Source of the DNA: Azotosporobacter soli
GTDB lineage: Bacteria; Bacillota; Negativicutes; SG130
Direction: 5' to 3'
NCBI RefSeq assembly: GCF_030542965.1
Contig: NZ_JAUAOA010000009.1
Span: 1-64,000 of the forward strand
DNA length: 64,000 nucleotides
Position 1 is the stretch's first letter. Each line of letters starts with the position of its first letter. The position numbers and the translations under genes were made by a program. The notes beneath the pieces were generated by a model that saw only the letters and a program-made list of their open reading frames with translations, was not told the origin of the DNA and made no database searches. This document shows positions 1 through 7,703 of this stretch, in pieces.

Positions 1-12
1 CAGACCGTCGAC

Positions 13-47
13 AAAATGCACTTTACGCAAAGCGTAAGGTGCATTTT
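13..47. terminator. Terminator hairpin at the left end of the IS
   Basis: Arms 13-28 and 32-47 pair over 16 bp with one mismatch and a 3-base loop, with A/T runs on both sides. It overlaps the stop codon of the transposase and would end its transcript; it could also block transcription entering from outside. Confidence 0.7.
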
Positions 48-1480
48 TCAATTTCAGTTATCCAATTTTCACTGCAAAAACGCAGTTTTTCGAAAAAACG
101 TTGAAAAACAGGCGGTAATATACCCCTGCGTTTCTTCCAGGTCGCCAGTTTTTTCAGATTCATGCATGCAAAAGTAAGCGTCACCTGCATTTTCACTTTC
201 TGCAGGCCACGCAGTTGCGTATAGCGCATTGCATGCTTTTCTTTTGCATCTGCAAAGACACGCTCAATTGTTTGCGAGCGCAATTTGTAAATATCGCGAT
301 ATATCGGCATGTGCCGATACTCATCAGCAAGTTCCAGATAGGATTCCCATACATGCCTTTGGACTTGCTTTTGATGCGCTTTGCTCTGCGTGCATTGCTC
401 TAAATGCGGACACACTTTGCATTGTTTTGCATCGCTTTTATATTCTTGATATCCTTCACGATTCGTCGTACTGTAGCCAAGCGCCTGGTTGCCAGGGCAA
501 ATCATGCATTCATAATATTCATCATATACGTATTCATATTTCTTGAAGAACCCTTCTTTTGTCATAGGACGCTTGTAGGGAACGACAGGAATTCGGCCAC
601 TGTCGATAATTTGTTTCATAATCCAGGGCGTTTTGTAGCCCGCATCGACGGCAACGGTTTCGGTTTCAGGGAAATAACTGACGACTCGTTCATACAGTTC
701 ATCAAACAATCGACTGTCATTAACATTGCCCGCTGCGACTTCGTATCCTAATATGAAGTTATGCCGGTCACAAGCCGTGTTGGTTACGTAGGCAAAGCAT
801 TTTTCATGCTCGCCTTTATGAAACAAGCCGCTTTCCGGATCCGTCGTACTTTGCGTGATGGTTTTACCTTGCGGCGGATTTTCATCGTCGTCTTTATCTT
901 TTAACCGTTTCTTGCCATGGTTTTCGCGATCGGCTTGAATTTCCGCATTCAGTTCATCTTGATATTGCTTGGCCGGAATCGGCACAAACACTTTTGCGCT
1001 TTTCTTTTTGTTGGCTCGTGCTTTGATATGGGTTCCGTCAATGAATACGGAACTTGCATCAATGAAACCGCAGTTTACTGCTTCGTACAGGATGCGCATA
1101 AAGATCCGCTCAAACACATCGCTTCCTTGAAAACGCCGGGTATAATTCTTGCCGAAGGTTGAAAAGTGCGGGACTTTTTCGGTAAGGCCGTATCCGATAA
1201 ACCAGCGGTAAGCCATATTTACTTCAATTTCTTTCATGGTTTGACGCATGCTACGAATGCCGAACAGGTATTGAATCAGTACGATCTTAAACAGACTCAC
1301 CGGATCAATTCCTGGTTTGCCTCGTTCGGAGTCGCTATATAAACCGTCGACTTCGTCGTAGATGAAGCGAAAATCGATGGCTCGTTCAATGTCTCGTAAT
1401 ATATGATCTTTCGGTACTAAATCTTCTAAGCAGAAGAATTCAATTTGGCTTTGTTGACTTCGATCTTTTTTCTCGTACAT
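23..1480 (-). CDS. IS1182-family transposase (DDE)
   Basis: A 485-residue transposase that would excise and insert the surrounding element. It has the N-terminal DUF772-like region (about residues 15-110) and a DDE nuclease domain: Asp in FIDGTHIKA near residue 148, Asp in AVDAGYKTP near 278, and Glu in IERVFADAKEKH near 404. Four Cys between about residues 325 and 365 (MICPGN, CKVCPHLEQC) form the zinc-ribbon-like insert typical of the family. The length is normal and no frameshift is seen. The start ATG lies just after a 15-bp hairpin that contains its SD, and the last codons form one arm of a terminator hairpin at 13-47. Confidence 0.93.
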   Translation of the reverse strand: MYEKKDRSQQSQIEFFCLEDLVPKDHILRDIERAIDFRFIYDEVDGLYSDSERGKPGIDPVSLFKIVLIQYLFGIRSMRQTMKEIEVNMAYRWFIGYGLTEKVPHFSTFGKNYTRRFQGSDVFERIFMRILYEAVNCGFIDASSVFIDGTHIKARANKKKSAKVFVPIPAKQYQDELNAEIQADRENHGKKRLKDKDDDENPPQGKTITQSTTDPESGLFHKGEHEKCFAYVTNTACDRHNFILGYEVAAGNVNDSRLFDELYERVVSYFPETETVAVDAGYKTPWIMKQIIDSGRIPVVPYKRPMTKEGFFKKYEYVYDEYYECMICPGNQALGYSTTNREGYQEYKSDAKQCKVCPHLEQCTQSKAHQKQVQRHVWESYLELADEYRHMPIYRDIYKLRSQTIERVFADAKEKHAMRYTQLRGLQKVKMQVTLTFACMNLKKLATWKKRRGILPPVFQRFFEKLRFCSENWITEIEKCTLRFA

Positions 1481-1485
1481 AAAAT

Positions 1486-1525
1486 CACTCCCGCTAATGA
1501 TTTTATCATATCATTAGCGGGAGTG
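1486..1525 (-). promoter_or_regulatory. Hairpin sequestering the transposase SD
   Basis: Perfect 15-bp arms (1486-1500 and 1511-1525) with a 10-base loop sit immediately before the transposase ATG (1480). On the minus strand the second arm carries GGGAG, the only SD candidate, about 8 bases before ATG. Transcripts entering from outside the element would contain both arms and hide the SD; a transcript starting inside the loop would not. Fold-back inhibition of this type is known from IS10 and IS200. That it operates here is an inference. Confidence 0.6.
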
Positions 1526-1544
1526 GAGTTTTGTCTACAGTCTG

Positions 1545-1577
1545 AAATGGACCAGCAAATTAATTGCTGGTCCATTT
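1545..1577 (-). terminator. Terminator hairpin next to the IS
   Basis: A 14-bp perfect stem (1545-1558 and 1564-1577) with a 5-base loop, 15 bases after the stop of the TVP38-like gene. Its U-tract seems cut short because the insertion sequence begins at the very next base (1544). Confidence 0.7.
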
Positions 1578-1591
1578 CCGTTCTTTTGCTC

Positions 1592-2266
1592 TTACCCTTG
1601 ACGGCTTCGGACTAATTGGTAGAGCAGCGGTGATATTACAGTAATACAAACTAGTGCGACGCCCAAATAAAATTGCGGCGAAAACAGCTCTGTCAATGAA
1701 CAGCCCAGCACGTTATAGGCCAATGCGCCGGGCAGCATGCCGATTGCTGTTGCAACCACATAGTGCCGAAAACTAACCGACGTTACGCCAGCCAAACAGC
1801 TAACCGGATCATAAGGAAATATTGGCACCACACGCAAAAACAACATTCCCTTGAACCCCTGCATAGCGATCTTATTCTCGACCGCTTTAAAATACCATTT
1901 TTCACCCAGGTAACGTCGCACCACCTGACGACCAAACTTGCGCGAGAGAAAAAAACATAAACACGCTCCGCCTACACCGCCGATAATCACATAGACGGTA
2001 CCCCAAATCGGGCCAAACGCTAAACCGCCTGCCAGAGTCAGAATGAGCGCCGGAAAAAGTAGTAACGGTCGGATGGTATAGAGAATAATATATAGCACCG
2101 GGCCCCACCAACCTAAGGATACAATCAACTCTTTGATGGCCTCCGGTGTTAAACGGCTAATTCCGAAAGTATGAAGCAAAAGCAACCCGGCTATCAACGG
2201 AAGTAATAAAGGACTGACTTGTTTCAGCTTACTCATAAGAGTATCCATGCAAATATTAATCCTCAT
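1592..2266 (-). CDS. TVP38/TMEM64 family (DedA-like, VTT domain) membrane protein
   Basis: A 224-residue polytopic inner-membrane protein. It has an N-terminal membrane segment (about residues 17-34), hydrophobic stretches near 55-85 and 90-108, and a C-terminal segment near 195-215. The central region carries the VTT-domain features GGLAFGPIWGT and RVVPIFPYDPVSCLAG (a conserved Arg, then Pro-rich F-P-Y-D). Related DedA proteins act in lipid flipping or membrane homeostasis; the substrate here is unknown. It has its own promoter (2307-2335) and a terminator at 1545-1577, so it is probably monocistronic. No good SD precedes ATG 2266; an in-frame ATG at 2248 has GAGG 12 bases upstream and may be the real start. 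Confidence 0.85.
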   Translation of the reverse strand: MRINICMDTLMSKLKQVSPLLLPLIAGLLLLHTFGISRLTPEAIKELIVSLGWWGPVLYIILYTIRPLLLFPALILTLAGGLAFGPIWGTVYVIIGGVGGACLCFFLSRKFGRQVVRRYLGEKWYFKAVENKIAMQGFKGMLFLRVVPIFPYDPVSCLAGVTSVSFRHYVVATAIGMLPGALAYNVLGCSLTELFSPQFYLGVALVCITVISPLLYQLVRSRQG

Positions 2267-2306
2267 TCTGTCATATATTTAACAATTAAAACTGTACACG
2301 AGATTC

Positions 2307-2335
2307 ATTATACTTCTGCAGAAAAGCCTTGTAAA
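2307..2335 (-). promoter_or_regulatory. Promoter of the TVP38-like gene
   Basis: Minus-strand TTTACA (2335-2330), 17-base spacer, TATAAT (2312-2307). It starts in the U-tract of the preceding RNA gene's terminator, so the two transcripts are separate units. Confidence 0.7.
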
Positions 2336-2573
2336 GAAAAATAAACGAGAGGGCAACGCCCTCTCGTTTCGCATCCATCCCTACGACCTCTCAACTACTG
2401 AAACAGAAACCAACTATCCACTTCCTATTCGCAATACCTTTGTGAGGGGGGAATGGGTCATACCTTAGACAATCCGAACATCACACTACCTTAACTCTAC
2501 CAGCTAACCGTTGGGGACAAAGGGCTATGTTACCTTTGCGACCTAACACCTTGGTTGTGTAAGGATGGTGCTT
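2334..2573 (-). ncRNA. Structured noncoding RNA of unknown family, about 240 nt
   Basis: This gap between two protein genes has no convincing ORF but has a full transcription unit. A promoter (TTGCGT, 17 bases, TATTAT; 2608-2580) predicts a start near 2573, and a strong terminator (arms 2343-2354 and 2358-2369, then U-rich) ends it near 2334. The 5' end (CCAUCCUUAC, about 2569-2560) can pair with a segment just before the terminator (GUAGGGAUGG, about 2382-2373) in a 10-bp closing helix with one G-U, enclosing a large internal region with smaller hairpins such as CAAAGG/CCUUUG. The layout recalls 6S RNA, but I could not match signatures of 6S, tmRNA, RNase P, SRP RNA or any riboswitch. It may be an undescribed or lineage-specific RNA. 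Confidence 0.6.
2343..2369 (-). terminator. Terminator of the structured RNA
   Basis: A 12-bp perfect GC-rich stem (2343-2354 and 2358-2369) with a 3-base loop, followed on the minus strand by UAUUUUUCUUU. Confidence 0.85.
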
Positions 2574-2579
2574 ACTTAG

Positions 2580-2608
2580 ATAATAGCATGGATTTTTCAT
2601 AAACGCAA
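2580..2608 (-). promoter_or_regulatory. Promoter of the structured RNA
   Basis: Minus-strand TTGCGT (2608-2603), exactly 17 bases, TATTAT (2585-2580). It lies 20 bases beyond the stop of the deacetylase gene and predicts transcription start near 2573. Confidence 0.7.
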
Positions 2609-2627
2609 TAGTTATTAGAAAATTCTT

Positions 2628-3920
2628 TTATCTCAGCAAGGCGGATGCAAAAACCAACTGAACACCGCTAGAATCAAATTCAGAAAGCATCTCTTTCAGC
2701 GCTCTGGCCGTGTTCATTCTAGCATGTCCAATGACAATCAAATTCCCCTGTCGCAACGCCATTCCCTGAGCCGTTCTTAACTGACGCTTGACGGCCGCAA
2801 CATCATCTTCATTATCTAAAAACAATTCATTTTCACCACTATTAACGCCAGCTTGTCTTGCTGCTTCAAGCGCCACTGACTGCCCTGTCGTTCGACTGTC
2901 AATAAAAAACAGACCTTGTTGGCGCAGCACATTCATCACGACATTCATTGTTCTACGATCCGATGTCGCTTTCGATCCTTGATGATTGTTAACGCCTATA
3001 ATTCCCGGAACTGCGCGTATCAATCGTTGCGCGGCATCACGAATTTCAGTCTCACTTTGTCCAGGACTAATATACAATTGCTCTGACGATCCACCATGAA
3101 GCGGTTCCATCGGCAAATGCAGAATAACTTGCTGTCCGGCTGCTTTACCGCGATTGGCCGCTTCTAAGCTGAACGGATGGTTGGGCAACACAGCCATCGT
3201 CACCGGCCGCCCCAGTCCAGTAAATGCGGCTATTGGTTCACCCGAATAACCAAAATCATCAATTACCACCGCAAGACGAGCCTTTACTTTACCATTAAGC
3301 GGCGGCAAAGATCCATTTGCACTCTTGCTATTTTGGCTCGCAGCCTGATTCACCGCTTGATTTACCTGTGCCTCCGCCTTACTGCCTGGCGCAGGCAATA
3401 AATAGAGTCGATCGCTTACAATACTTATTTCCTCTCCGCCTAAGCTTTCACGAAACCCGATGTCAAGTCGCATCACATTTTGCCCATTATAGGTATCCGC
3501 TTGCATTGAGGCTAATTCCCCTCCACCGTTCTTCATACCCTCTTTAACTTTTGTTGTAATACCGTCAACTGTCATCTCGCCTGTTAACGGTAGAAGCAAC
3601 TGACGGCTATGCCAGCGAATTTTCCCGCCGCTTGCGCGCGGAATCTCTTTTTCTTGCTCCTGCACTTCCTTCGCCTTCAGTCCCATTTTATTCAGCAGAT
3701 TATCAACCTTTCCATGCAATAAGGTTGTCTGCGATCGATAATCCACACTGCCGTCGGCCATCGGCTTTCCTTGCGGTAATTTCGTTGTCTTCTCATCCTT
3801 TAGGTCGCTGCCAAGCCAGCAGCCTGCAACAATTACTAACACCGCAGCTAATGCCATCCAGAGACGGTTCCTATTCTTATTGCTTCGCGCCGCTTTCGTC
3901 TGTCTCACTTGTTTCGCCAT
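2628..3920 (-). CDS. Divergent polysaccharide deacetylase family protein (YibQ-like)
   Basis: A 430-residue envelope protein. After a basic N-terminus there is one membrane anchor (about residues 20-40). A low-complexity linker and an unassigned region follow, then a C-terminal divergent polysaccharide deacetylase domain (about 210-430) with VVIDDFGYSG, ILHLPMEP, VNNHQGSKAT and VIGHAR motifs. The family adopts the NodB-like fold and probably acts on cell-wall or surface glycan outside the membrane; the substrate is unknown. ATG 3920 is chosen because AAAGGG lies 7 bases upstream; an in-frame TTG at 3926 has no SD. No terminator separates it from the RNA promoter at 2608. Confidence 0.85.
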   Translation of the reverse strand: MAKQVRQTKAARSNKNRNRLWMALAAVLVIVAGCWLGSDLKDEKTTKLPQGKPMADGSVDYRSQTTLLHGKVDNLLNKMGLKAKEVQEQEKEIPRASGGKIRWHSRQLLLPLTGEMTVDGITTKVKEGMKNGGGELASMQADTYNGQNVMRLDIGFRESLGGEEISIVSDRLYLLPAPGSKAEAQVNQAVNQAASQNSKSANGSLPPLNGKVKARLAVVIDDFGYSGEPIAAFTGLGRPVTMAVLPNHPFSLEAANRGKAAGQQVILHLPMEPLHGGSSEQLYISPGQSETEIRDAAQRLIRAVPGIIGVNNHQGSKATSDRRTMNVVMNVLRQQGLFFIDSRTTGQSVALEAARQAGVNSGENELFLDNEDDVAAVKRQLRTAQGMALRQGNLIVIGHARMNTARALKEMLSEFDSSGVQLVFASALLR

Positions 3921-3993
3921 GCTCAATCCCTTTCATTATCAGCAAAGAGAAAGCCCCCAGCCTCATATTAAGGCGAAGGCTTTTTCTTTTTCT

Positions 3994-4902
3994 TCAATCC
4001 CAAAACTCGCCAAAAATCCTCCATTTTGTTGCTACAGGTGGCTCAAAATCTCCCACTAGGTTAAAACCAGCTTTTTCAAGTTTCTCTTTCAATTCAATAT
4101 TGATATCAAAGTCTTCACGATAATTCAAATCCAAAACGAACTGTTTTAAGCCAAACTTTATTCGACCTTCACTCACCCATTGCCACGTCGGTTCAAACGG
4201 ATACCAGACAACATTAGTCGGCATTATAGGATTCAGATTTTTCATCTGACTCGTTTTGATCACCATAACCTGTTCTTTAGGCAACGTTTTGGGATTAACC
4301 TGCATAGGCATTTCCGTCGTTGCAATGGAGGCCTTCGATTTATAAATATCGAGCAATGTTTTCGCTTTGACCTCTTCCTTTTCCTCAACAATCAGCAATC
4401 CCATATCTAACTGCATTAAGTAGTCAAGACCCCAGCCTTGCATATGTTTTATATTGATTGTCTTGGCACCAAGGTGCATCAGCATCGAAATCACTTCTGA
4501 CAACTTATGTTCAAACACCGTGCGATGAAAAGCCGCCACCGGAATATAGTGGTTTACAAGTGCGGGATGCCCCAAATATATGACATTATCCCTTGGATGT
4601 CCCGGCGGCAACGACAACTGTTCCACCTGACTTTTTCCCACTAACCGGATATTAACCCCGGCACGCTTAACCATGAAAAACGCTTGCATCAAATTCATGA
4701 TCCGCATTGTACGATCCACATCTAAATGCTTGATTTGCAATTTGAAATAATCAAGATACCCTTCCAGACTTAACGAATACTTACGCATTTCTGCAATGGT
4801 CGCTTCTGTTTTTTCCTGCGCAGCTACCACGTCATCATTGACAAACAAAATAATCTGCCGGTCGCTGTATGGTTTTGTTAATAAATTTGGCTTTTGCAGC
4901 AT
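3994..4902 (-). CDS. Conserved-looking protein of unknown function, 302 aa
   Basis: A soluble protein without signal peptide or membrane segments. It is rich in Met, Lys and hydrophobic residues and has segments suggestive of mixed alpha/beta folds (for example RQIILFVNDDVVAAQ near the N-terminus and LGAKTINIKHMQGWG in the middle). I do not recognise a family or catalytic motif. ATG 4902 is chosen because GGGAGGG precedes it by 7 bases; the longer in-frame version from 4923 has no SD. It shares orientation with the deacetylase but is separated by about 70 bases, and a weak hairpin lies between (about 3949-3982). Confidence 0.7.
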   Translation of the reverse strand: MLQKPNLLTKPYSDRQIILFVNDDVVAAQEKTEATIAEMRKYSLSLEGYLDYFKLQIKHLDVDRTMRIMNLMQAFFMVKRAGVNIRLVGKSQVEQLSLPPGHPRDNVIYLGHPALVNHYIPVAAFHRTVFEHKLSEVISMLMHLGAKTINIKHMQGWGLDYLMQLDMGLLIVEEKEEVKAKTLLDIYKSKASIATTEMPMQVNPKTLPKEQVMVIKTSQMKNLNPIMPTNVVWYPFEPTWQWVSEGRIKFGLKQFVLDLNYREDFDINIELKEKLEKAGFNLVGDFEPPVATKWRIFGEFWD

Positions 4903-5050
4903 ATCAATCCCTCCCACCGGCAAGTTATGTTTTCTCCCATGATGATTGCCTGTATTTATTTCATCGTTATTTCTTAATCATTTATTAAATTTTGTTCTCG
5001 CATTCTGTCAACAAAATTATATTCTCCACATTTGTTCAAACAAAGAAAAC

Positions 5051-5782
5051 CTATATTTTCCCGACCGCAGCAGCATAAATGATAAATTCTTCTTTACCAT
5101 CCAGCAACAATTCTTTATTCAGCCGGTCATCATCAAACGTCGCAAATGCACAAACGCCATAATCAATTGCCTGCGCCGCCAAATATAAATTCTGGCAGGC
5201 ATGTCCGGCATCAAGATGCAGATAACGGTATCCGCGTTCGCCATAACGCCAAGTCATTCGATACGCAACCGCTGACCATAAAAAACAAACGGCACTTTGC
5301 CCGATAAATTGTTGCCCCATACAAGCCTCGACCAACCGCCCTTTAATACCTTCAGCAACCGAAACAGGCGTCAATTTATGCTCAATCGCCAGAAAACGAT
5401 AAAGCCCCGGCGTCAAACCTTCCACATCATTAACCAAGAGATATGTTTCCAAGGCGTGACGCGAACCGGCCGACGGCACCGTGCGTTTCGTCGCTTTATC
5501 ACCCAGTACCATCTTAACCCCTTGGCTGCACCAGAGAAGAAAAGACAATTCTAAGAGAGGCATAGGCTGCTTTAAGTAATCTCTAACACTCGCCCTTAGT
5601 TCGATCAACGCCAAAAAGTCGACTGGTGACATTTGCGGAAAATGTTCCGGCATCGGCAAGTCAATCTTGACGCATTCAGGATCATAGGCTTTCTGCAACG
5701 GCGGTTGCGCCAATTCCCTCACCTGATCTGGCGGTTCCATAGCCTCGTATTTTGTTTCATTCATAAAATTTTGTCCACTCAT
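5051..5782 (-). CDS. SagB/ThcOx-type nitroreductase family oxidoreductase
   Basis: A 243-residue FMN-dependent nitroreductase-fold protein. Family marks are ASVRDYLKQPMPLLELSFLL near residues 68-87, PSAGSRHALETYLLVNDVEGL near 104-124 (SagB-like PSAGARHP pattern) and HLDAGHACQNLYLAAQAI near 185-203. SagB enzymes oxidise azolines in peptide natural products, but no cyclodehydratase or precursor peptide is nearby, so it is more likely a stand-alone flavin reductase or dehydrogenase. ATG 5782 follows a strong SD (GGGGG, 8 bases upstream). No operon partners are evident. Confidence 0.8.
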   Translation of the reverse strand: MSGQNFMNETKYEAMEPPDQVRELAQPPLQKAYDPECVKIDLPMPEHFPQMSPVDFLALIELRASVRDYLKQPMPLLELSFLLWCSQGVKMVLGDKATKRTVPSAGSRHALETYLLVNDVEGLTPGLYRFLAIEHKLTPVSVAEGIKGRLVEACMGQQFIGQSAVCFLWSAVAYRMTWRYGERGYRYLHLDAGHACQNLYLAAQAIDYGVCAFATFDDDRLNKELLLDGKEEFIIYAAAVGKI

Positions 5783-5915
5783 CAATTGTTCCCCCGTTCT
5801 TGCGCACTATTACAATTAGAGGTATTCACGATTCTCCTTCGATACTCCTGCCAATACAAATAAAATCAAAACCGTGGGCCATCCTATAATTACCGCATAG
5901 CAGCAACAAAATAAG

Positions 5916-5970
5916 AAGCGTAATAGTAAAAGAAGGCCGCCTACGGCGACCTTCTTTTACTATTACGCTT
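5916..5970. terminator. Very long bidirectional terminator hairpin
   Basis: Arms 5916-5940 and 5946-5970 pair at 24 of 25 positions around a 5-base loop. The stop codon and last codons of the 81-residue protein lie in one arm. T-rich stretches are inside the stem, so either strand could terminate here. Confidence 0.65.
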
Positions 5971-6208
5971 GCATAACTTGTTCGTAAAAACGTGTTTGCA
6001 ATTCACTAAATTCAACCTGATCTTGTTCAGCCAATTCAAGCCATAAAGCACTGAATTCGCATGTTCCCGGCACATAACTAAGACAACGACCATAGGGATG
6101 ATCAATACTATGAAGCCAATCAACAAAACCACGGGCCAGATCTGTACTGAACTGATACAGACCATATACAATGCCGGTGCCTGCCTGTAAGGAGACTTGC
6201 TTTTCCAT
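5963..6208 (-). CDS. Small protein of unknown function, 81 aa
   Basis: A small acidic soluble protein with several aromatic residues (YGLYQFSTDLARGFVDW, then ALWLELAEQ). It has a clear SD (AGGTGG, about 7 bases before ATG 6208), a plausible promoter (TTGACA at 6275-6270) and a strong terminator overlapping its end, so a real gene is likely. I recognise no domain. It lies downstream of hisIE on the same strand but appears to be a separate unit. Confidence 0.65.
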   Translation of the reverse strand: MEKQVSLQAGTGIVYGLYQFSTDLARGFVDWLHSIDHPYGRCLSYVPGTCEFSALWLELAEQDQVEFSELQTRFYEQVMQA

Positions 6209-6247
6209 AAGACACCACCTTTCGCCTATTGCAAAATTTGGTGTAAG

Positions 6248-6275
6248 CTTATCACAAAAGCGTAGTTTTTGTCAA
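6248..6275 (-). promoter_or_regulatory. Probable promoter of the 81-residue protein
   Basis: Minus-strand TTGACA (6275-6270), 16 bases, GATAAG (6253-6248). It lies just beyond the stop of hisIE. The -35 is perfect and the -10 is weak. Confidence 0.45.
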
Positions 6276-6288
6276 ATTTTGCGCAACA

Positions 6289-6942
6289 TTAGCCTTTGCG
6301 CCGTCCAGCCAGTTCTGCCAGCAGCTCTGTTGGCGTTACGCCATGATAGGCCAGTAAGACCAGGTTATGATACCAGAGATCTGCCATTTCATATAAAAGT
6401 TCTTTCTTATCATTATTTTTTGATGCAATGATCGTTTCAGCCGCCTCTTCGCCGACTTTCTTCAAAATCTTATCCTGACCTTTTTCAAACAGGTACGTCG
6501 TATACGATCCTTCCTTAGGATTCATTTTTCGATCGCATATCACCTGAAATACATCCTGCAACACGCTGGCTGCGCCGCCGTACATGTCCGCTGGATCGGT
6601 CAGCGGCGCTTCCGCTTTACCTCCATCAAGCAGACGGCTGAAACAGCTGCGTGTTCCTTCATGGCAAGCGGGGCCTGATTGCACGACGGTAACCAGCAAT
6701 GTATCCGCATCACAATCATAGGCAATCCGCTTCACGCGCTGCACATTTCCGGAGGTTTCCCCCTTCTGCCACAAACGCTTGCGTTTACGGCTGTAAAACC
6801 AGGTAACACCTGTTTCACAGGTTTTCTTCACAGCCTCAGCATTCATATATGCCAGCATAAGTACTTGACCGTTTTCTTCATCCTGAATGATCGCCGGCAA
6901 CAGTCCGGCAGCATCATAAGTAAGACTTGTTTCGTCAATCAT
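6289..6942 (-). CDS. hisIE: Bifunctional phosphoribosyl-AMP cyclohydrolase / phosphoribosyl-ATP pyrophosphatase
   Basis: A 217-residue fusion catalysing steps 2 and 3 of histidine synthesis. The HisI part (about residues 1-110) has the metal-site region YDCDADTLL and the zinc Cys region [13 protein letters not shown]. The HisE part (about 125-217) has [13 protein letters not shown] and [13 protein letters not shown]. The length is normal for the fusion. It is last in the his operon and overlaps the hisF stop by 4 bases (ATGA), implying translational coupling. Confidence 0.96.
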   Translation of the reverse strand: MIDETSLTYDAAGLLPAIIQDEENGQVLMLAYMNAEAVKKTCETGVTWFYSRKRKRLWQKGETSGNVQRVKRIAYDCDADTLLVTVVQSGPACHEGTRSCFSRLLDGGKAEAPLTDPADMYGGAASVLQDVFQVICDRKMNPKEGSYTTYLFEKGQDKILKKVGEEAAETIIASKNNDKKELLYEMADLWYHNLVLLAYHGVTPTELLAELAGRRKG

Positions 6943-7697
6943 AACCGCACCTCCACGCCCCGTCCGCGCAAATATTCCTTTACCTGTTTCACTGTGAATT
7001 GTCCATAATGAAAGACCGATGCCGCTAAGACAGCATCCGCTTTTCCGTCTGTTAACACCTCATAAAAGTCTTCCATTTTCCCCGCACCGCCCGATGCAAT
7101 CACCGGCACGCCGACCCGCTCCGAAACCCCGCGCGTCAAAGGAATGTCATAGCCATCCTTCGTTCCATCGCGATCCATGCTGGTAAGAAGAATTTCGCCC
7201 GCGCCAAGTCGAACGCCTTCTTCTACCCACTCAATCACGTCGAGCCCTGTTGCGGTCCGCCCCCCATTGATGTAGACTTCCCATCGTCCAGGCACCACCT
7301 GTCTGGCATCAACGGCCAAAACGATGCATTGTCTGCCAAATCGTTTCGCCCCTTCAGCAATCAATTCCGGCTGCTTTACGGCCGCCGTATTTAATGAGAC
7401 TTTGTCAGCGCCAGCCTGAAGCATCTTGCGAATATCATCGCCGCTACGAATTCCGCCGCCTACCGTAAAAGGAATAAAGACCTGCGCCGCCGTATCCTTC
7501 ACTACGTCGACCATCGTCCGCCGTTGATCGGACGAAGCTGTAATATCAAGAAAAATCAATTCATCCGCCAATTCTTCATCATAGCGCGCAGCCAGTTCCA
7601 CTGGATCACCTGCATCTTTGAGTCCGACAAAATTTGTCCCTTTCACCACACGGCCATCCTTTACGTCCAAGCAAGGGATAATGCGTTTCGTATACAT
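6939..7697 (-). CDS. hisF: Imidazole glycerol phosphate synthase, cyclase subunit
   Basis: A 252-residue (beta/alpha)8 barrel that uses ammonia from HisH to convert PRFAR into imidazole glycerol phosphate and AICAR. The catalytic Asp11 is in [10 protein letters not shown] and the second catalytic Asp near residue 130 is in LAVDAR. Phosphate-site motifs VGGGIR and IASGGAG are present. GGGAG lies 9 bases before ATG. The released AICAR feeds purine synthesis through PurH, encoded in this same window. Confidence 0.97.
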   Translation of the reverse strand: MYTKRIIPCLDVKDGRVVKGTNFVGLKDAGDPVELAARYDEELADELIFLDITASSDQRRTMVDVVKDTAAQVFIPFTVGGGIRSGDDIRKMLQAGADKVSLNTAAVKQPELIAEGAKRFGRQCIVLAVDARQVVPGRWEVYINGGRTATGLDVIEWVEEGVRLGAGEILLTSMDRDGTKDGYDIPLTRGVSERVGVPVIASGGAGKMEDFYEVLTDGKADAVLAASVFHYGQFTVKQVKEYLRGRGVEVRL

Positions 7698-7703
7698 AGA
7701 GCT

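Larger units (their letters stand above)
1..1544 (-). mobile_element. IS1182-family insertion sequence
   Basis: The element has one transposase gene and imperfect terminal inverted repeats: bases 1 onward (CAGACCGTCGACAAAA) and the minus-strand reading from base 1544 (CAGACTGTAGACAAAA) agree at 14 of the first 16 positions. The right end stops exactly at the foot of a 14-bp hairpin (1545-1577) that serves as terminator of the next gene, so the element seems to have landed beside a palindrome. The left end coincides with base 1 of the window, so left flank and target duplication cannot be seen; a contig break at a repeated IS copy would look the same. It appears intact and probably mobile. Confidence 0.9.

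Noticed and set aside
2334-2573. Calling the RNA 6S, tmRNA, RNase P or SRP RNA
   Set aside because: I could not find the conserved core of any of these; only overall shape is 6S-like, so it is left unnamed.
3949-3982. Terminator for the unknown 302-residue protein
   Set aside because: The stem is short and interrupted, and the T-rich run lies on the wrong side for minus-strand transcription.
5051-5782. Azoline peptide (RiPP) gene cluster around the SagB-like gene
   Set aside because: No cyclodehydratase, precursor peptide, protease or transporter is adjacent.
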